From Margaritifera margaritifera (taxonomy: Eukaryota; Mollusca; Bivalvia; Unionida; Margaritiferidae): a stretch of DNA of 64,000 nucleotides. Where the stretch lies: NCBI GenBank assembly GCA_029931535.1, contig JAQPZY010001675.1, positions 1,417,501-1,481,500 of the forward strand, given 5' to 3'. Made by a program: the position numbers and the translations under genes. Of this stretch, positions 12,499 through 22,343 are shown piece after piece (position 1 is the stretch's first letter; every line of letters starts with the position of its first letter). The notes beneath the pieces are model-generated. The model did not search any database, had not been told where the DNA came from, and was given only the letters and a program-made list of their open reading frames with translations.

Positions 12499-12503
<5 letters not shown>

Positions 12504-12554
<51 letters not shown>
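12504..12554. repeat. (AT)n microsatellite
   Basis: Uninterrupted AT run. Confidence 0.97.
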
Positions 12555-12590
12555 TATGGTAAACAGTCATTTACTCACTGAAAAGCAATT

Positions 12591-12697
<107 letters not shown>

Positions 12698-12839
12698 GAT
12701 AGGCAGTGAATTACTGGATTTTCCGAGTGAAATAATTTTGATATTTCACTGCAGTGAAAAAATATTATATTTTCTCACTGGCCGTCAATAGCCATTCATA
12801 ACATTATGAGTAAGAAATTTCAAACTGTTTTGTAAGAAG

Positions 12840-12912
12840 CTTGCGCGGTGTAAAGGTAAAGATGGTCGCCTCGCATCGAGGCGAACCGGGTTTAAATCCA
12901 GCAATGGGCAAA
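12840..12912 (+). mobile_element. tRNA-derived SINE head (degenerate)
   Basis: The stretch contains an anticodon-arm-like hairpin (CGCCT at about 12,868 pairing with AGGCG around a 7-nt loop) followed by GGGTTTAAATCC at about 12,887-12,898. The latter resembles a pol III B box with its central CG changed to TA. The A-box region is weak. I take it as the head of a tRNA-derived SINE rather than a functional tRNA, because acceptor and T stems do not pair. Confidence 0.55.
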
Positions 12913-13168
12913 TATATTTTTCTTTTCATTTTCTTTGTATCTGCTGTTTTACCTTGAATTGGGAAGGAGCATTTTGTAACTAGTGATATTTTATGTGCAA
13001 ATATACACAAAACAGAGCAGAACATAAACGGTAAACCACTGTTATTATCGCGCGGGATACAGCAAGAAATCAGCTACTCCAGTGTTTTATACAATTTGCT
13101 AGACAATACGCTTGAGCATAAAATAAAAAGAATATTTGCTTGCTCCGAGTGAATAACGGATATATTTC

Positions 13169-13246
13169 ATCTCGTGGGTGAAAAACTTAAGTATTTTCAC
13201 TCGTGGTTTTGCCACTCGTGAAAATACTGAGGTTTTCACCCACGAG

Positions 13247-13248
<2 letters not shown>
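13169..13248. repeat. 80-bp hairpin next to a TA array
   Basis: An arm beginning ATCTCGTGGGTGAAAAACTT pairs with an arm ending GGTTTTCACCCACGAGAT, about 37 bp per arm with few mismatches and a loop of about 5 nt. The TA array begins on the very next base. The hairpin makes both strands open as mirror-image short frames. Confidence 0.9.

Positions 13249-13338
<90 letters not shown>
13249..13338. repeat. (TA)n microsatellite, about 45 units
   Basis: Uninterrupted TA run that directly abuts the hairpin 13,169-13,248. Confidence 0.97.
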
Positions 13339-13341
<3 letters not shown>

Positions 13342-13996
13342 CGTGGACATTTACATTCAAAATTAAAAGATCACTAGTCCAGCAAGACTTGGCGGAACTG
13401 TAATTAAAACTCACAAGAACACTTATATTTGTAATATTGTTTCATCTAGGGGTGCGATAACATTAAAATAATAAATTAAAATACTACTATACCAGTAAGA
13501 CCCTATAATATTTTTCAAAACGTTTTAGTCTCTTGTATTGTCCATCCATCTGCATCATTTATTATGCTGAAAGTGTGCCTAAGGGATATTAAAGACCTCC
13601 GGTGCACGCCATTAGTTCGGTGTCACAGTTTAGACACTTTCTAGTCCATAATAGATCGCCATTTGTATCAACCTTACACGTTAATCAAGTATTAAAGGAT
13701 TTTAAGGTCATAGGGTTAGTTTTATATTTAAGTTTGTAAGTATAACGTAGTTTAAGTTACTTTTTCTTTATTTCTCAACAAATATGATAACATTTTAAAG
13801 AGTATTGTATACAATTCAAACCTAAACTGCGTGAATCGGTTTCAAGCCTTTCTACCTATTATCGATTAAGCAACATAATTTGTAGCTGTCTTGTTTTAAT
13901 AGCATTGCTGAGGAAGATAAAAAGTGCTTGAAAAACGAAAGGCAAGTAACAATTCTTAGCAATGACTGTAAGAGAAAATTCATATAGCTGTATAAG
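13339..13996. other. No gene seen
   Basis: AT-rich stretch with no recognised feature. Confidence 0.5.
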
Positions 13997-14222
13997 GTTA
14001 AAGGTAATTCTTCTAGTTGAACAAGAAACTCCACTTCATAGGCTAGCCGGCAAACGGCACTGACAACAGTTGCACTGTATATGTCGTAAGGTTAAAGGTC
14101 GTTGGTCTTTTTGAATAAGAAAATGTCACTGCCTAGGCAAGACAGCAAACAGTACTGAGAACAGCTGCACTGTATGTATCATAACGTTAAAGGCAATTTT
14201 TCTTGCAAAAGAGAATAAACAA
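13997..14222. repeat. 94-95 bp tandem repeat, about 2.3 copies
   Basis: Copies begin with GTTAAAGG at 13,997, 14,091 and 14,186. The first two share the core CACTGACAACAGTTGCACTG / TACTGAGAACAGCTGCACTG. The third is partial. Confidence 0.85.
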
Positions 14223-15120
14223 GTCTGTAAATATTCGTTGAATAACAGAACACGATTAAAAGGATTATAAAGAAGAATCTGGAAATTGCTTAGATAACTT
14301 AATAGAGAATTTTTAATATAAGACCATGGTTAGCAGAGGAGAACTGCCAGGTGTTAGAAGAAAAGAACATATTTGAGTGCTAGAACATTTACGGAGAGAA
14401 ATGTTGAAAGTTCCAAGAAAAGAAAGGCACAAAAGAAGCTGACAACACAAACAATGACTGAACTTTTGTCTGGAAACAAACCAGCAAATGGAAATACATA
14501 TGAATCAAGAACAGAGAGCAACTGATTGTGTTGAAAACACTATTGATTGATAACCAGCATAAATAACTTGAATCTAAAACAATTCATGTGGCATGTCTTT
14601 TGGCTGAAGAAATTGCCAAACTGAAAGTCACCAATGGTAAAGGATGGTATGATGACATTTAAAACACAGTTAGCTCTGATACGTCATACGCATATGTTTT
14701 AAATGTTGACCTCTCTCTTTCAGGATAACAATTAGGGAATGTATTCTACCGAAAGAGTTTAATTTTTCAGGAGAAAAAAAAAAAAAAAAAAAAAAAAACG
14801 GAAAAAAAATAAATAAAAGTAATTAAAGAAACTAAAGATTTATGCAAGACAATATCAAACTGGTCTTGCCAGAATGGAACAGATATAACAATGAATGGAT
14901 AGTTGTAGTAATCAAGGCTGATTTTGTCAAATATTTGCTATATAGTTTTAGATCTTTAATGAATATTGCACCGTTTCTCGAAATTGATGGTTTATGTTGT
15001 GTCTGCACATACATACATCGTATGCATATATACATATATACAAAAGCATTTTATCTTTTCGTGTTCCAATTTTCCACACAAAGCAATACCAAGACTATTT
15101 ATATCTTGTTCACATGCAAC
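14223..15120. other. Unassigned region upstream of the polymerase fossil
   Basis: No motif that I can name. It holds an A tract (14,776-14,798) of 24 or so bases. Since it directly precedes the polymerase fossil it may belong to the same dead element, but nothing in it proves this. Confidence 0.35.
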
Positions 15121-15124
15121 GTGG

Positions 15125-15126
<2 letters not shown>

Positions 15127-15194
<68 letters not shown>
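15127..15194. repeat. (TA)n microsatellite
   Basis: Uninterrupted TA run of about 34 units, located about 90 bp upstream of the first recognisable polymerase-like sequence. Confidence 0.97.
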
Positions 15195-15198
<4 letters not shown>

Positions 15199-15284
15199 TT
15201 GTACTGAAGTATTTAGGTAAGATTGCAAACTAATGTATGAGAATTACGACCGAAAAATCCAGAATTACGGTATTCACATAGGAA

Positions 15285-16990
15285 GACGAAAGACATTTGA
15301 AACTAACATACACATGTTACCTCTGTGATAGAGAAAATGTACTAAAGCAGCCTTCTTCACTTGGATTGTCCGGTACAATAACTGAAGAACAAAAGTAAGA
15401 GATGGCGCAGCGCACACACAAAAGATGCATGATCATGACGATTTAGCAGACAAGTGTACATGTCACTCACATAACTAATGTAATTTCAATTACAAATATC
15501 AGCAAAAAATACCATTGCTCATTCATTACTTGTCCGTTTATTACAGCTATCTGTTCGTTAAAACACTGGTTAAAATAATCCAGATGAAGAGGTAGAATCA
15601 TACCGAACCACGACGAGAAATACATATCATTTAGCGAGAATGTCTTATTTTGATCGGTATATGAAAGAAGGAGAAAATATAAAGGTGAATCAAGTCTGGA
15701 GATAACTTTAGATTCACGAGGCAGTAAGTAGAACCCGTAGCAAAATATTTAAGTGATGAAAAGTTTACAGAAACTCTGAAACATTTTAGAGACATGAAAT
15801 CTAAATATTTGAGGAAAGACATTTAACACAAGGAATATGCAGAACTGTTTAATGTGACAACTATACCCCCAATAGAAAAAGTTTTACTCATCACTGAACG
15901 ATTCAAACACATCAAATGATGAATGCCAATACGTCAAAAAAGAAATGTCAAGGAACATTTTAACCTTCAAGCACTTAGAGATCTACATAAGTCTTATGCC
16001 ATGAAAGATACTTTGATGTTTTACTATGTGACATATTTTAGGGATTTAGGAACGTCTGTATTATAAATTACACACTAGATCCCCCTGACGATTATAATGC
16101 ACCAGGTCAAACTGATGATGCACGTTTAAAGATATCACGTGTAGAACTTGAACTTGTAGCAGACTATGATATTTTCTTCTTGACTGTGAGGGGATGGAAT
16201 ACGAGGTCGAAGGTCAAGGTCATGCATTATATACCTAGATTATAACAAAATCTATATATGAGCCATCAACCAACAGATGCTTATAAACAAAAATAACTAT
16301 AGCTGAGCACTTAATGAGCAAATTAGGTAGGTAGAATAACATTTGTTTGAAATACAAGATGACTATGATATGGTTATATTTTAGAAGTGGATTTGGAGAT
16401 TCTGTTGCATCTGCACGACAATTTTACGGATTAACTTTGGCTCTAGATAAATTAATTCGAAATGAGAATGATTTATCAGAGTTGTAGAAGAAGTTGATAA
16501 ATGATTACAAGGGTACAAAACCAAATGTACAAAAACTGGTATGTACATTGAAAAACGAAAATTTATAGTTCACTACAAAAAGTTGAATCATAACACACAA
16601 ATTGGGTTTAAACTATAAAAAAAGAGATGCCCAGAGTTGTCTTGTTTCATCAAGAACCATAGCTAAAATCATACAAAGAACTGAATACAAATTTCAGACA
16701 AAATGCAACAAACGATTTTGGGAAATATAGATGATGAACAAAGCTGTGTTCAGTAAATAGATGAAAAATCTCAGGGATAAAAACATAACATATGTGCAGA
16801 TGAAAATCAGTTTTTCAAATGCCAAAAGATCTTGGATTTGCAAGGATAACAATATGACGTTGACTTGGTGTTACTATTTTTCAAATATTACGCGTGCTTC
16901 TCAAATAAAGTCAGACGGAGTGGTTTTCATTGTAAATTCGTTTAAAACTTACGTTACTGATATTTGTGTGTTTTGGTGTTCATCAAAGGA
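15285..16990 (+). pseudogene. Fossil protein-primed family-B DNA polymerase of Polinton/Maverick type
   Basis: In intact elements this enzyme (pPolB, DNA_pol_B_2 family) copies the linear element DNA from a terminal protein primer. Here only collinear fragments remain, in all three plus frames. In order they are: a Cys-X2-Cys piece followed by KMHDHDDLADKC (15,422) and SHN-stop-CNFNYKYQQKIP (15,467-15,517), the histidine/cysteine block near the exonuclease domain; HDEKYISFSENV (15,609); ALRDLHKSYAMKDTLMF (15,971), the block just before palm; DDYNAPGQTDDARLKISRVE (16,087), which contains the conserved Ala-Pro-Gly; and MMNKAVFSK-stop-MKNLRDK (16,731), the Asn-Ala-Val-Phe-Gly-Lys-type block with its Gly replaced by Ser. 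Order and spacing fit a single decayed gene of which the N-terminus and C-terminus are not recognisable. The copy has many in-frame stops (for example at 15,476) and cannot function. An adintovirus origin cannot be separated from Polinton by eye. Confidence 0.78.
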
Positions 16991-17651
16991 ATAATTACTG
17001 ACTTCAGCAAACTGTTCTATTTTTTGGAAACCCTGGGAATAAACTATGTTTGGTGTACCTCCAATAGGTGTTGAGATTATTTTCCTATTTCTGGGATATG
17101 CAACCATTTAGGTGCACCTTCTTCACAAATTATTTACATTATGAAAACACCATTCAAGCTCATTCTAGGAGAATCAAGTGGGAGCTTGATTAAAGTTATA
17201 TTAACTGCTGTATTTATTTGTTTTCTCTCTCTCATAATATACCCGTAAATGAAGCCAGTCAATATCAATATGTTTCTTTTACCGACTGTGCAAATTGATT
17301 TCATAGAAATCGATTCATATTGGAGGGAAATGTTTTAAAGTTCGTAATCCTGGTTACCACCTTGTATCACTTACGAAGCTTTAAAAGTGTTATATTAAAT
17401 CTGATATCATGAGGAAGAGCGCAAGGATACACTAGACAATGATCTGTTAGACTCTGTTATTCTAATAGTATTCTAAAACTTTATTAAAGATTGCAAACTG
17501 AATAGCATTTTCGCCAGTGTTTTGTGCATTTCCCGCTAATAATCGTTTCTTGCTAAATGTTTCATTCATTATGCATTATTTAATCCTGTTTGTTTTTACT
17601 AAAATGTTGCAGTCATTCAACTTCAAAAGACTATCACTTCCATAGGATCTG
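16991..17651. other. No gene recognised between polymerase fossil and next frame
   Basis: AT-rich. This could be the eroded C-terminal part of the polymerase, but I see no motif to support that. Confidence 0.35.
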
Positions 17652-17843
17652 GTGATGTTTTACACAAGAATTCTACCTGTATTGTTTACTACTGCATTAT
17701 TGGCATCTACTTTTGTCTTCATACTAAAAAGCAACAAGAAGCTTCCAGATACAATAAAAATATTTGGACTTAGCTTTCGAATTAATATCTTTACAATTTG
17801 TTCAGGTTTAATGTTGCTCAGTGCGTATGTGATACAACAATAG
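17652..17843 (+). CDS. Small hydrophobic open frame (63 codons), unknown
   Basis: An ATG-to-stop frame predicts two probable membrane segments (about residues 7-24 and 44-61) separated by a basic, polar loop (KSNKKLPDTIK). It has no stops and a protein-like composition, unlike most frames in the window. It lies between the polymerase fossil and the convergent minus-strand fragments, so it could be a leftover small gene of the same element. It could equally be chance in AT-rich DNA, where T-rich codons mimic membrane segments. I cannot name a family. Confidence 0.25.
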   Translation: MMFYTRILPVLFTTALLASTFVFILKSNKKLPDTIKIFGLSFRINIFTICSGLMLLSAYVIQQ

Positions 17844-18099
17844 GTTGGTTTGATGTATTTAACTCTGCGGTATCTTTTCCTGCTTGTGAGATGTTATGTA
17901 TTTACCTTATGATGCCATTTTCTTCATTTGTATAACAAGGATTTTGATTTCTTTTTTCAAGAAACATGTATGCAATATATACACTTACACGCATTACACG
18001 TGCAATGAATATGTGTTCGTATTTTACTTGATCATTAGAAGGCTGGAAGAAATCACGTTTATGTTGATTTCATTTTTTACATCATTTTCTGGGTTAGTA

Positions 18100-18345
18100 G
18101 ATTTGTTAGTATCATTCAAAGCACGTGTTCCTACGGCACTACGAATAGATGCATATATGCATCCAGGTTGCTTAAAGTATGAGTCACCAAACCTTGTTCT
18201 CTCAGTTTTTCATTCAAGTAGTCGAATGTCTTATCTCTGTTTTCCGTGAACTCTCCGGGTTTTCTCTGTAGTTCTTGCAGTAGCTTCCATGCCTAAGTTC
18301 CGTCTCGATCAAACAGATTGCATAGAGGTTGCTTCCCGCAAATGC
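18100..18345 (-). pseudogene. Degraded coding fragment, unknown family
   Basis: Read downward from about 18,345, the minus strand gives a polar protein-like stretch with GKQPLCNLFDRDGT, a stop, then AWKLLQELQRKPGEFTENRD and LNEKLREQGLVTHTLSN over about 75 codons. The single internal stop and the hydrophilic, helix-prone composition argue for decayed coding sequence. The family is unknown. It has the same orientation as the larger fragment series at 19,000-21,514 and may be its continuation or a separate gene. Confidence 0.35.
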
Positions 18346-18999
18346 CATTAGCCATTACACTCCCACAATGACTCCTACTGTTGCCGTTTATTGTCTAGAA
18401 ACGTGTACCATAGGTATACCAGCAGAGCACATCCCAATAGAGGCTTACTTACGCAAAACATTTTATTACTTATTTAGCAAAGAATCGTTCTTTTTAAGAG
18501 TAACAAATTATTATAATGCTTTCAGTTTTATTTTACGTCCTCTCATTTGTACTTTGTTTGTATTTCGATCAAATTATTGAAATGTTCTCATCTAGATAGA
18601 ATGTACGTGCTTGTTTCAAAATGTAATGATTGGGTTTGTGTTACTGCAAATTCTGTTTTAACGCGGAATGAGCAAACAACACTACAGATTCTTTTTTTTA
18701 AAACGCAGAATGAGTATACAACACTTTGGTTGTTTTAACGGTAACCTACTGTAAAAATCAATTTAAAATTGTATAGATTTACAAGTTGATAAAATAATGT
18801 GTATAAGCTTGATTTTCGAATTTGATTGGCATGATTATGAGAAACATCTATTGTGTGTAGCATGTATTCAGCAAAACGCGATGGAGGATAGTTAAATTCA
18901 TAACTGTTTACTAACGTCTGGTGTGTAGTTTCAGACTTAAAAACATATAGCAACCCTTTCTTATATATGTATTAAATAGCAAGTGGTAACCTGGGTGCT

Positions 19000-21514
19000 G
19001 GCGTCTCTCTGTCAGTTGGAACAATATATTTTAAATTCATTCTTAAAACAAAACTTTCCTGATAAAGATAGACATGGCAATCCGAACAATCGACAGGCAA
19101 TATGCATCCAAGTATTAGTTTTTGTTTTCTCCTCAAACTCCTTTTTGTTATTATCGATTTCCTTTCTTAATTTCCATTATAGCAACCAACGCAAGACTCG
19201 TTATGCCCATTTCCTTATCCATTTAGTTTTGAACGTCTGTATGTTTTTGTTTATTTCGGCTTCAACTGTATCAATTCGTCCACCTAATACAAGAGTGTTT
19301 TAGTACATCTGTTTCCGTTGTAATCTTTGTTCCAAATTAGTTAAATCTTTCCTAGTACTCTTGATCCTTATGTCTTCTTCGTTAATACTAATTTGTAACA
19401 CACCAATACCATTAATCATTTTTTGATCAACATATTCTTGCGTATCTGGTTTTGATTGTTTAACCTCAGCATGCAACATCTTGTAAAATTTAGTAAATGT
19501 AACATATTTTATCAGTTTGGTATATTATCACTCAAACCTGTAATATATCATTTTCAATTGTTTTCACAGCTTTCGTCGTGCTTTCATATACATTTATTTT
19601 TGTTTCCTGTCCTCTATATTCTTTGTTATCTCTATTAAATAATTCTTCTGATGAACTTCTGATAGAATATTAGTTTTAGGTCTTATCTTACTGTTTCAAT
19701 GTTTGTGCTGAAATCATCGATTTTCTTTTTAGTTTATTAACAGTTTTGTTGGGTTTCATTATCCAAGTCTTTCTGTAACTGTTACAGTTGAGATTGTAAA
19801 GTGCCATAGGCTTCCATTGATTTCTTTATCTTTCTCTTGTCACTCTCCGAAGCTTCTATCTCACTGTTTATCCTCTTCTCTATTGTTTGTAAATATTGCT
19901 AGATGTTAGATATCTCACCTGCTCTTTTTCTTGCTGTTTTCGGTGTTTAAATAACATCAGACAATGTATTGAGACATTGTTTAAACAAATGTTGAGCATA
20001 TACATTTTTTCTGCTTTCCTCAATCTGTTTTTGTAGCTCCGATATTTCATTATTTCTTAAATTGACACTTTGTTCAAGAGCTGCTAATTCAAGGTCAACT
20101 TCTCTCCATATTTTAAAATCTTTTAAATTATTATCCCACAAAGTCTTGAGTATTTGAGTATTAACATATCTTTCTACAAACCGACGAGTAGCTGGATCAT
20201 TTAACTCTGTTTTTGTCTCAATATTTAAAGATAAAAAAAAAACTCACTCGGTCCTCTCAGATATATCTCTGTCATTTATGCAGCGATAAAGGCTGCAACT
20301 CCGTTGCACGCCATCATGTTACTATTTATATAACGTGGAAACAAAAAACATGTTACAGGCATACCGTGAAATCTGCAACTTTTGCATCTTCATCTTTAAT
20401 GCTGATATTCAGTTTGCTAATAGCACCTCTCTGTAATTTTTTGCATTGACCATTATCATCGTATGAAACAACGTCACCGTGGAAAATAATTTTAACGCGC
20501 GAAGACTCTAACAAACTTGAATAGTTCAGCTCTTTTTTGGCTGTGTTGTTATCATTGAATTAGTTTTGTGTTATTGATTTGATCGAGGACAGATAACAAT
20601 ATTTAGGTTTCACAAATCCGGGGACTGCATCAGATTTTGCAGATGCCTGAATAGTACTCTGAATATTAAATCCTACCAATTTAGCATTGTAGTTGGTGAT
20701 ACACTGTGTACGTAGTAATGGAAGCCACTCTAATTTTGAGTTGTGCTTCTAGCATTCAGCATTAATACTTTCTTCTTTTTCGCCATTTGTAGTCTCTGTC
20801 TCTTTGACTTTATTCGTCTACATTTTGAGGGGTAAAAAACCAGCAGCTTCAAAACAGTCCTTGTTAAATTCTAGTCGTTGATGTTGTCTAATATATTGTT
20901 TTGACTTCATCGGAAATAATTAGGTGACCAAAACCAAATGTATTCTATACAGTAAAATGGATTTATTTACCAATTCTGTTCTCCACTGGATTGCCAGTTG
21001 AATTGATAGAATGTAATGTAACTTTCCATGTGTATAGGAGAAATCTAAACAGACAAGAAACGTGCAGAAGACACTGGTTTCCACCGTTAAAGTTTTTCTT
21101 TTCAGTTTTATCTTTTGCAGTTAACTTTTCCAAAATGGAACTTGCCTCCAGCGCTTCGAGAATCTCTCTCTTTTCATATTTCTTCCCTTGCTCTAACTTC
21201 TTTTAATTGTTGAATGTATTGACTTTCTATTTTTGTTATCTCTTTATACCTGCTGTACACGTCGATGATTAAACTAAACTCCCATGGTTAATTTCCTTGA
21301 CACTGACCGCCTTGCTTATCATGTCATTGATACTGTTCAATATACTAATGGCAGATGTTAATATTTCATCATGCTTTAATACGTTGCTGTAGAGCACCAT
21401 CTCCTTCAAATCTTTTGCAACAAATCCTATTAATGGTACACTAAACCCACCTAAAGCCAAAGGAATAACAACACCGGAAGCTGTTCCTGTAACACCTAAT
21501 CCAGCTGAGGACAT
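19000..21514 (-). pseudogene. Degraded minus-strand coding region, coiled-coil rich, unknown (possible Polinton-associated gene)
   Basis: Several readable blocks follow one another on the minus strand across about 2.5 kb. The first (21,514 to 21,269) is Gly/Ala/Val-rich and looks membrane-associated or structural (VTGTASGVVIPLALGGFSVP). A second near 20,506-20,366 is free of stops for about 47 codons (VKIIFHGDVVSYDDNGQ). A third (20,223 to 19,947) starts NDPATRRFVERYVNTQ and becomes a heptad-like coiled coil (LEQSVNLRNNEISELQKQIE). Further blocks follow: a Lys/Glu-rich piece near 19,850-19,790, SKPDTQEYVDQKMINGIGVL near 19,445, and GGRIDTVEAEINKNIQ near 19,290. Plus-strand frames here are shadows. 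Stops and frameshifts between blocks show decay. Convergent position next to the polymerase fossil suggests one large DNA element, but I recognise no Polinton integrase, ATPase, protease or capsid signature. The 5' end stops abruptly where another repeat begins (21,515). Confidence 0.45.
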
Positions 21515-22025
21515 CAGATCTCGCGAGATCAGAAGAGTTGAGAGTGATCCATTGTCCTTCTGCTATCAAACGAGACGCGATACAAGTATCCAGATCAAAT
21601 AACTGTCTGATGATGTGTTTATTACATATCCTAAACAATTAAATAGAAAAGTAATTGTTTATGTTGTTGTTATTGTTTATTCACTTTGATTCCATCCATC
21701 TACTCCAGTGGTTCCCAAACCCCAGGTCGCGACCCAAATGAGAGTCGCGAGCACCCTGGCAACAATATAATGGTACTGCATTTTAGGTCGCAAAAGATGG
21801 TATTTAGGGTCGCGATCAAAACAGTTTGGGAACCACTGATCTACTCACACTGTACATTGCATCTTAATATAGTGTGTCTGTTACATGACCGTTGTTAGAT
21901 GACGTCATCTTTGACATCGAGGAATCTAAATCTGTATGAGATGAACATCTGATACAAGGTTTCAGATCAGCCATGGAAAAAGTGGTCTTTATCATGAGCT
22001 GTGTAACGATGAGTATATAATAAAT
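21515..22025. repeat. Interspersed repeat copy A, interrupted by a hAT MITE
   Basis: This copy aligns by eye with 62,885-63,230. Shared landmarks are TCTCGCGAGA at the left, TCCAGATCAA(A/G)T(A/T)ACTG, GATTCCATCC, GACCGTTGTTAG and CTGATACAAGGTTTCAGATC. Copy A starts at the centre of a palindrome that is complete in copy B. It also carries the MITE 21,706-21,838, which is absent from copy B. Confidence 0.85.
21698..21846. mobile_element. hAT-family MITE with perfect 8-bp target-site duplication
   Basis: The 133-bp element (21,706-21,838) begins CAGTGGTTCCCAAAC and ends with the exact complement GTTTGGGAACCACTG. It is flanked on both sides by ATCTACTC (21,698-21,705 and 21,839-21,846). An 8-bp duplication and CAGTGG termini are hallmarks of the hAT superfamily. 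It has no coding capacity, so it was moved by another element's transposase. The paralogous locus near 63,070-63,080 contains one unduplicated TCTACTC. Confidence 0.95.
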
Positions 22026-22128
22026 AAGAATATGAGTGGCCAATTGATTTTAATTTGGAATTTCGAAACATCCCATTCTTTCCTGGTCTAAAAAATTTAA
22101 TTTTGATCTTAATGTTCTCGTAGTCCAG

Positions 22129-22343
22129 ATGTACAAACACAAAAATATGAGTGGTCCATTGTTGGCCAATATCGTATTTCACAGCTTAATATTGAAAGCA
22201 TTGTTATTGCTGATTAAAAAAGCAAACAAAAATCATCACCCAAAACCAATAGCTGAATGTCAATGCAAAAATGTTGACGTCAAATCAAGTCAAGATATTT
22301 CCAATTATCACATTTTGAAAAAACATCTAAAAGATCAGTACGG
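22129..22343. other. Unassigned sequence before the satellite
   Basis: An open frame of 92 codons starts here and runs into the 37-bp satellite. I recognise no domain and consider it chance. Confidence 0.4.

Noticed and set aside
13169..13248. microRNA precursor
   Set aside because: The 80-bp hairpin is nearly perfect and adjoins a TA array, more like a foldback repeat; there is no evidence for a mature arm.
18983..19303. Plus-strand 106-codon frame
   Set aside because: The minus strand of the same segment has better protein-like, helix-prone composition; the plus frame is its shadow.
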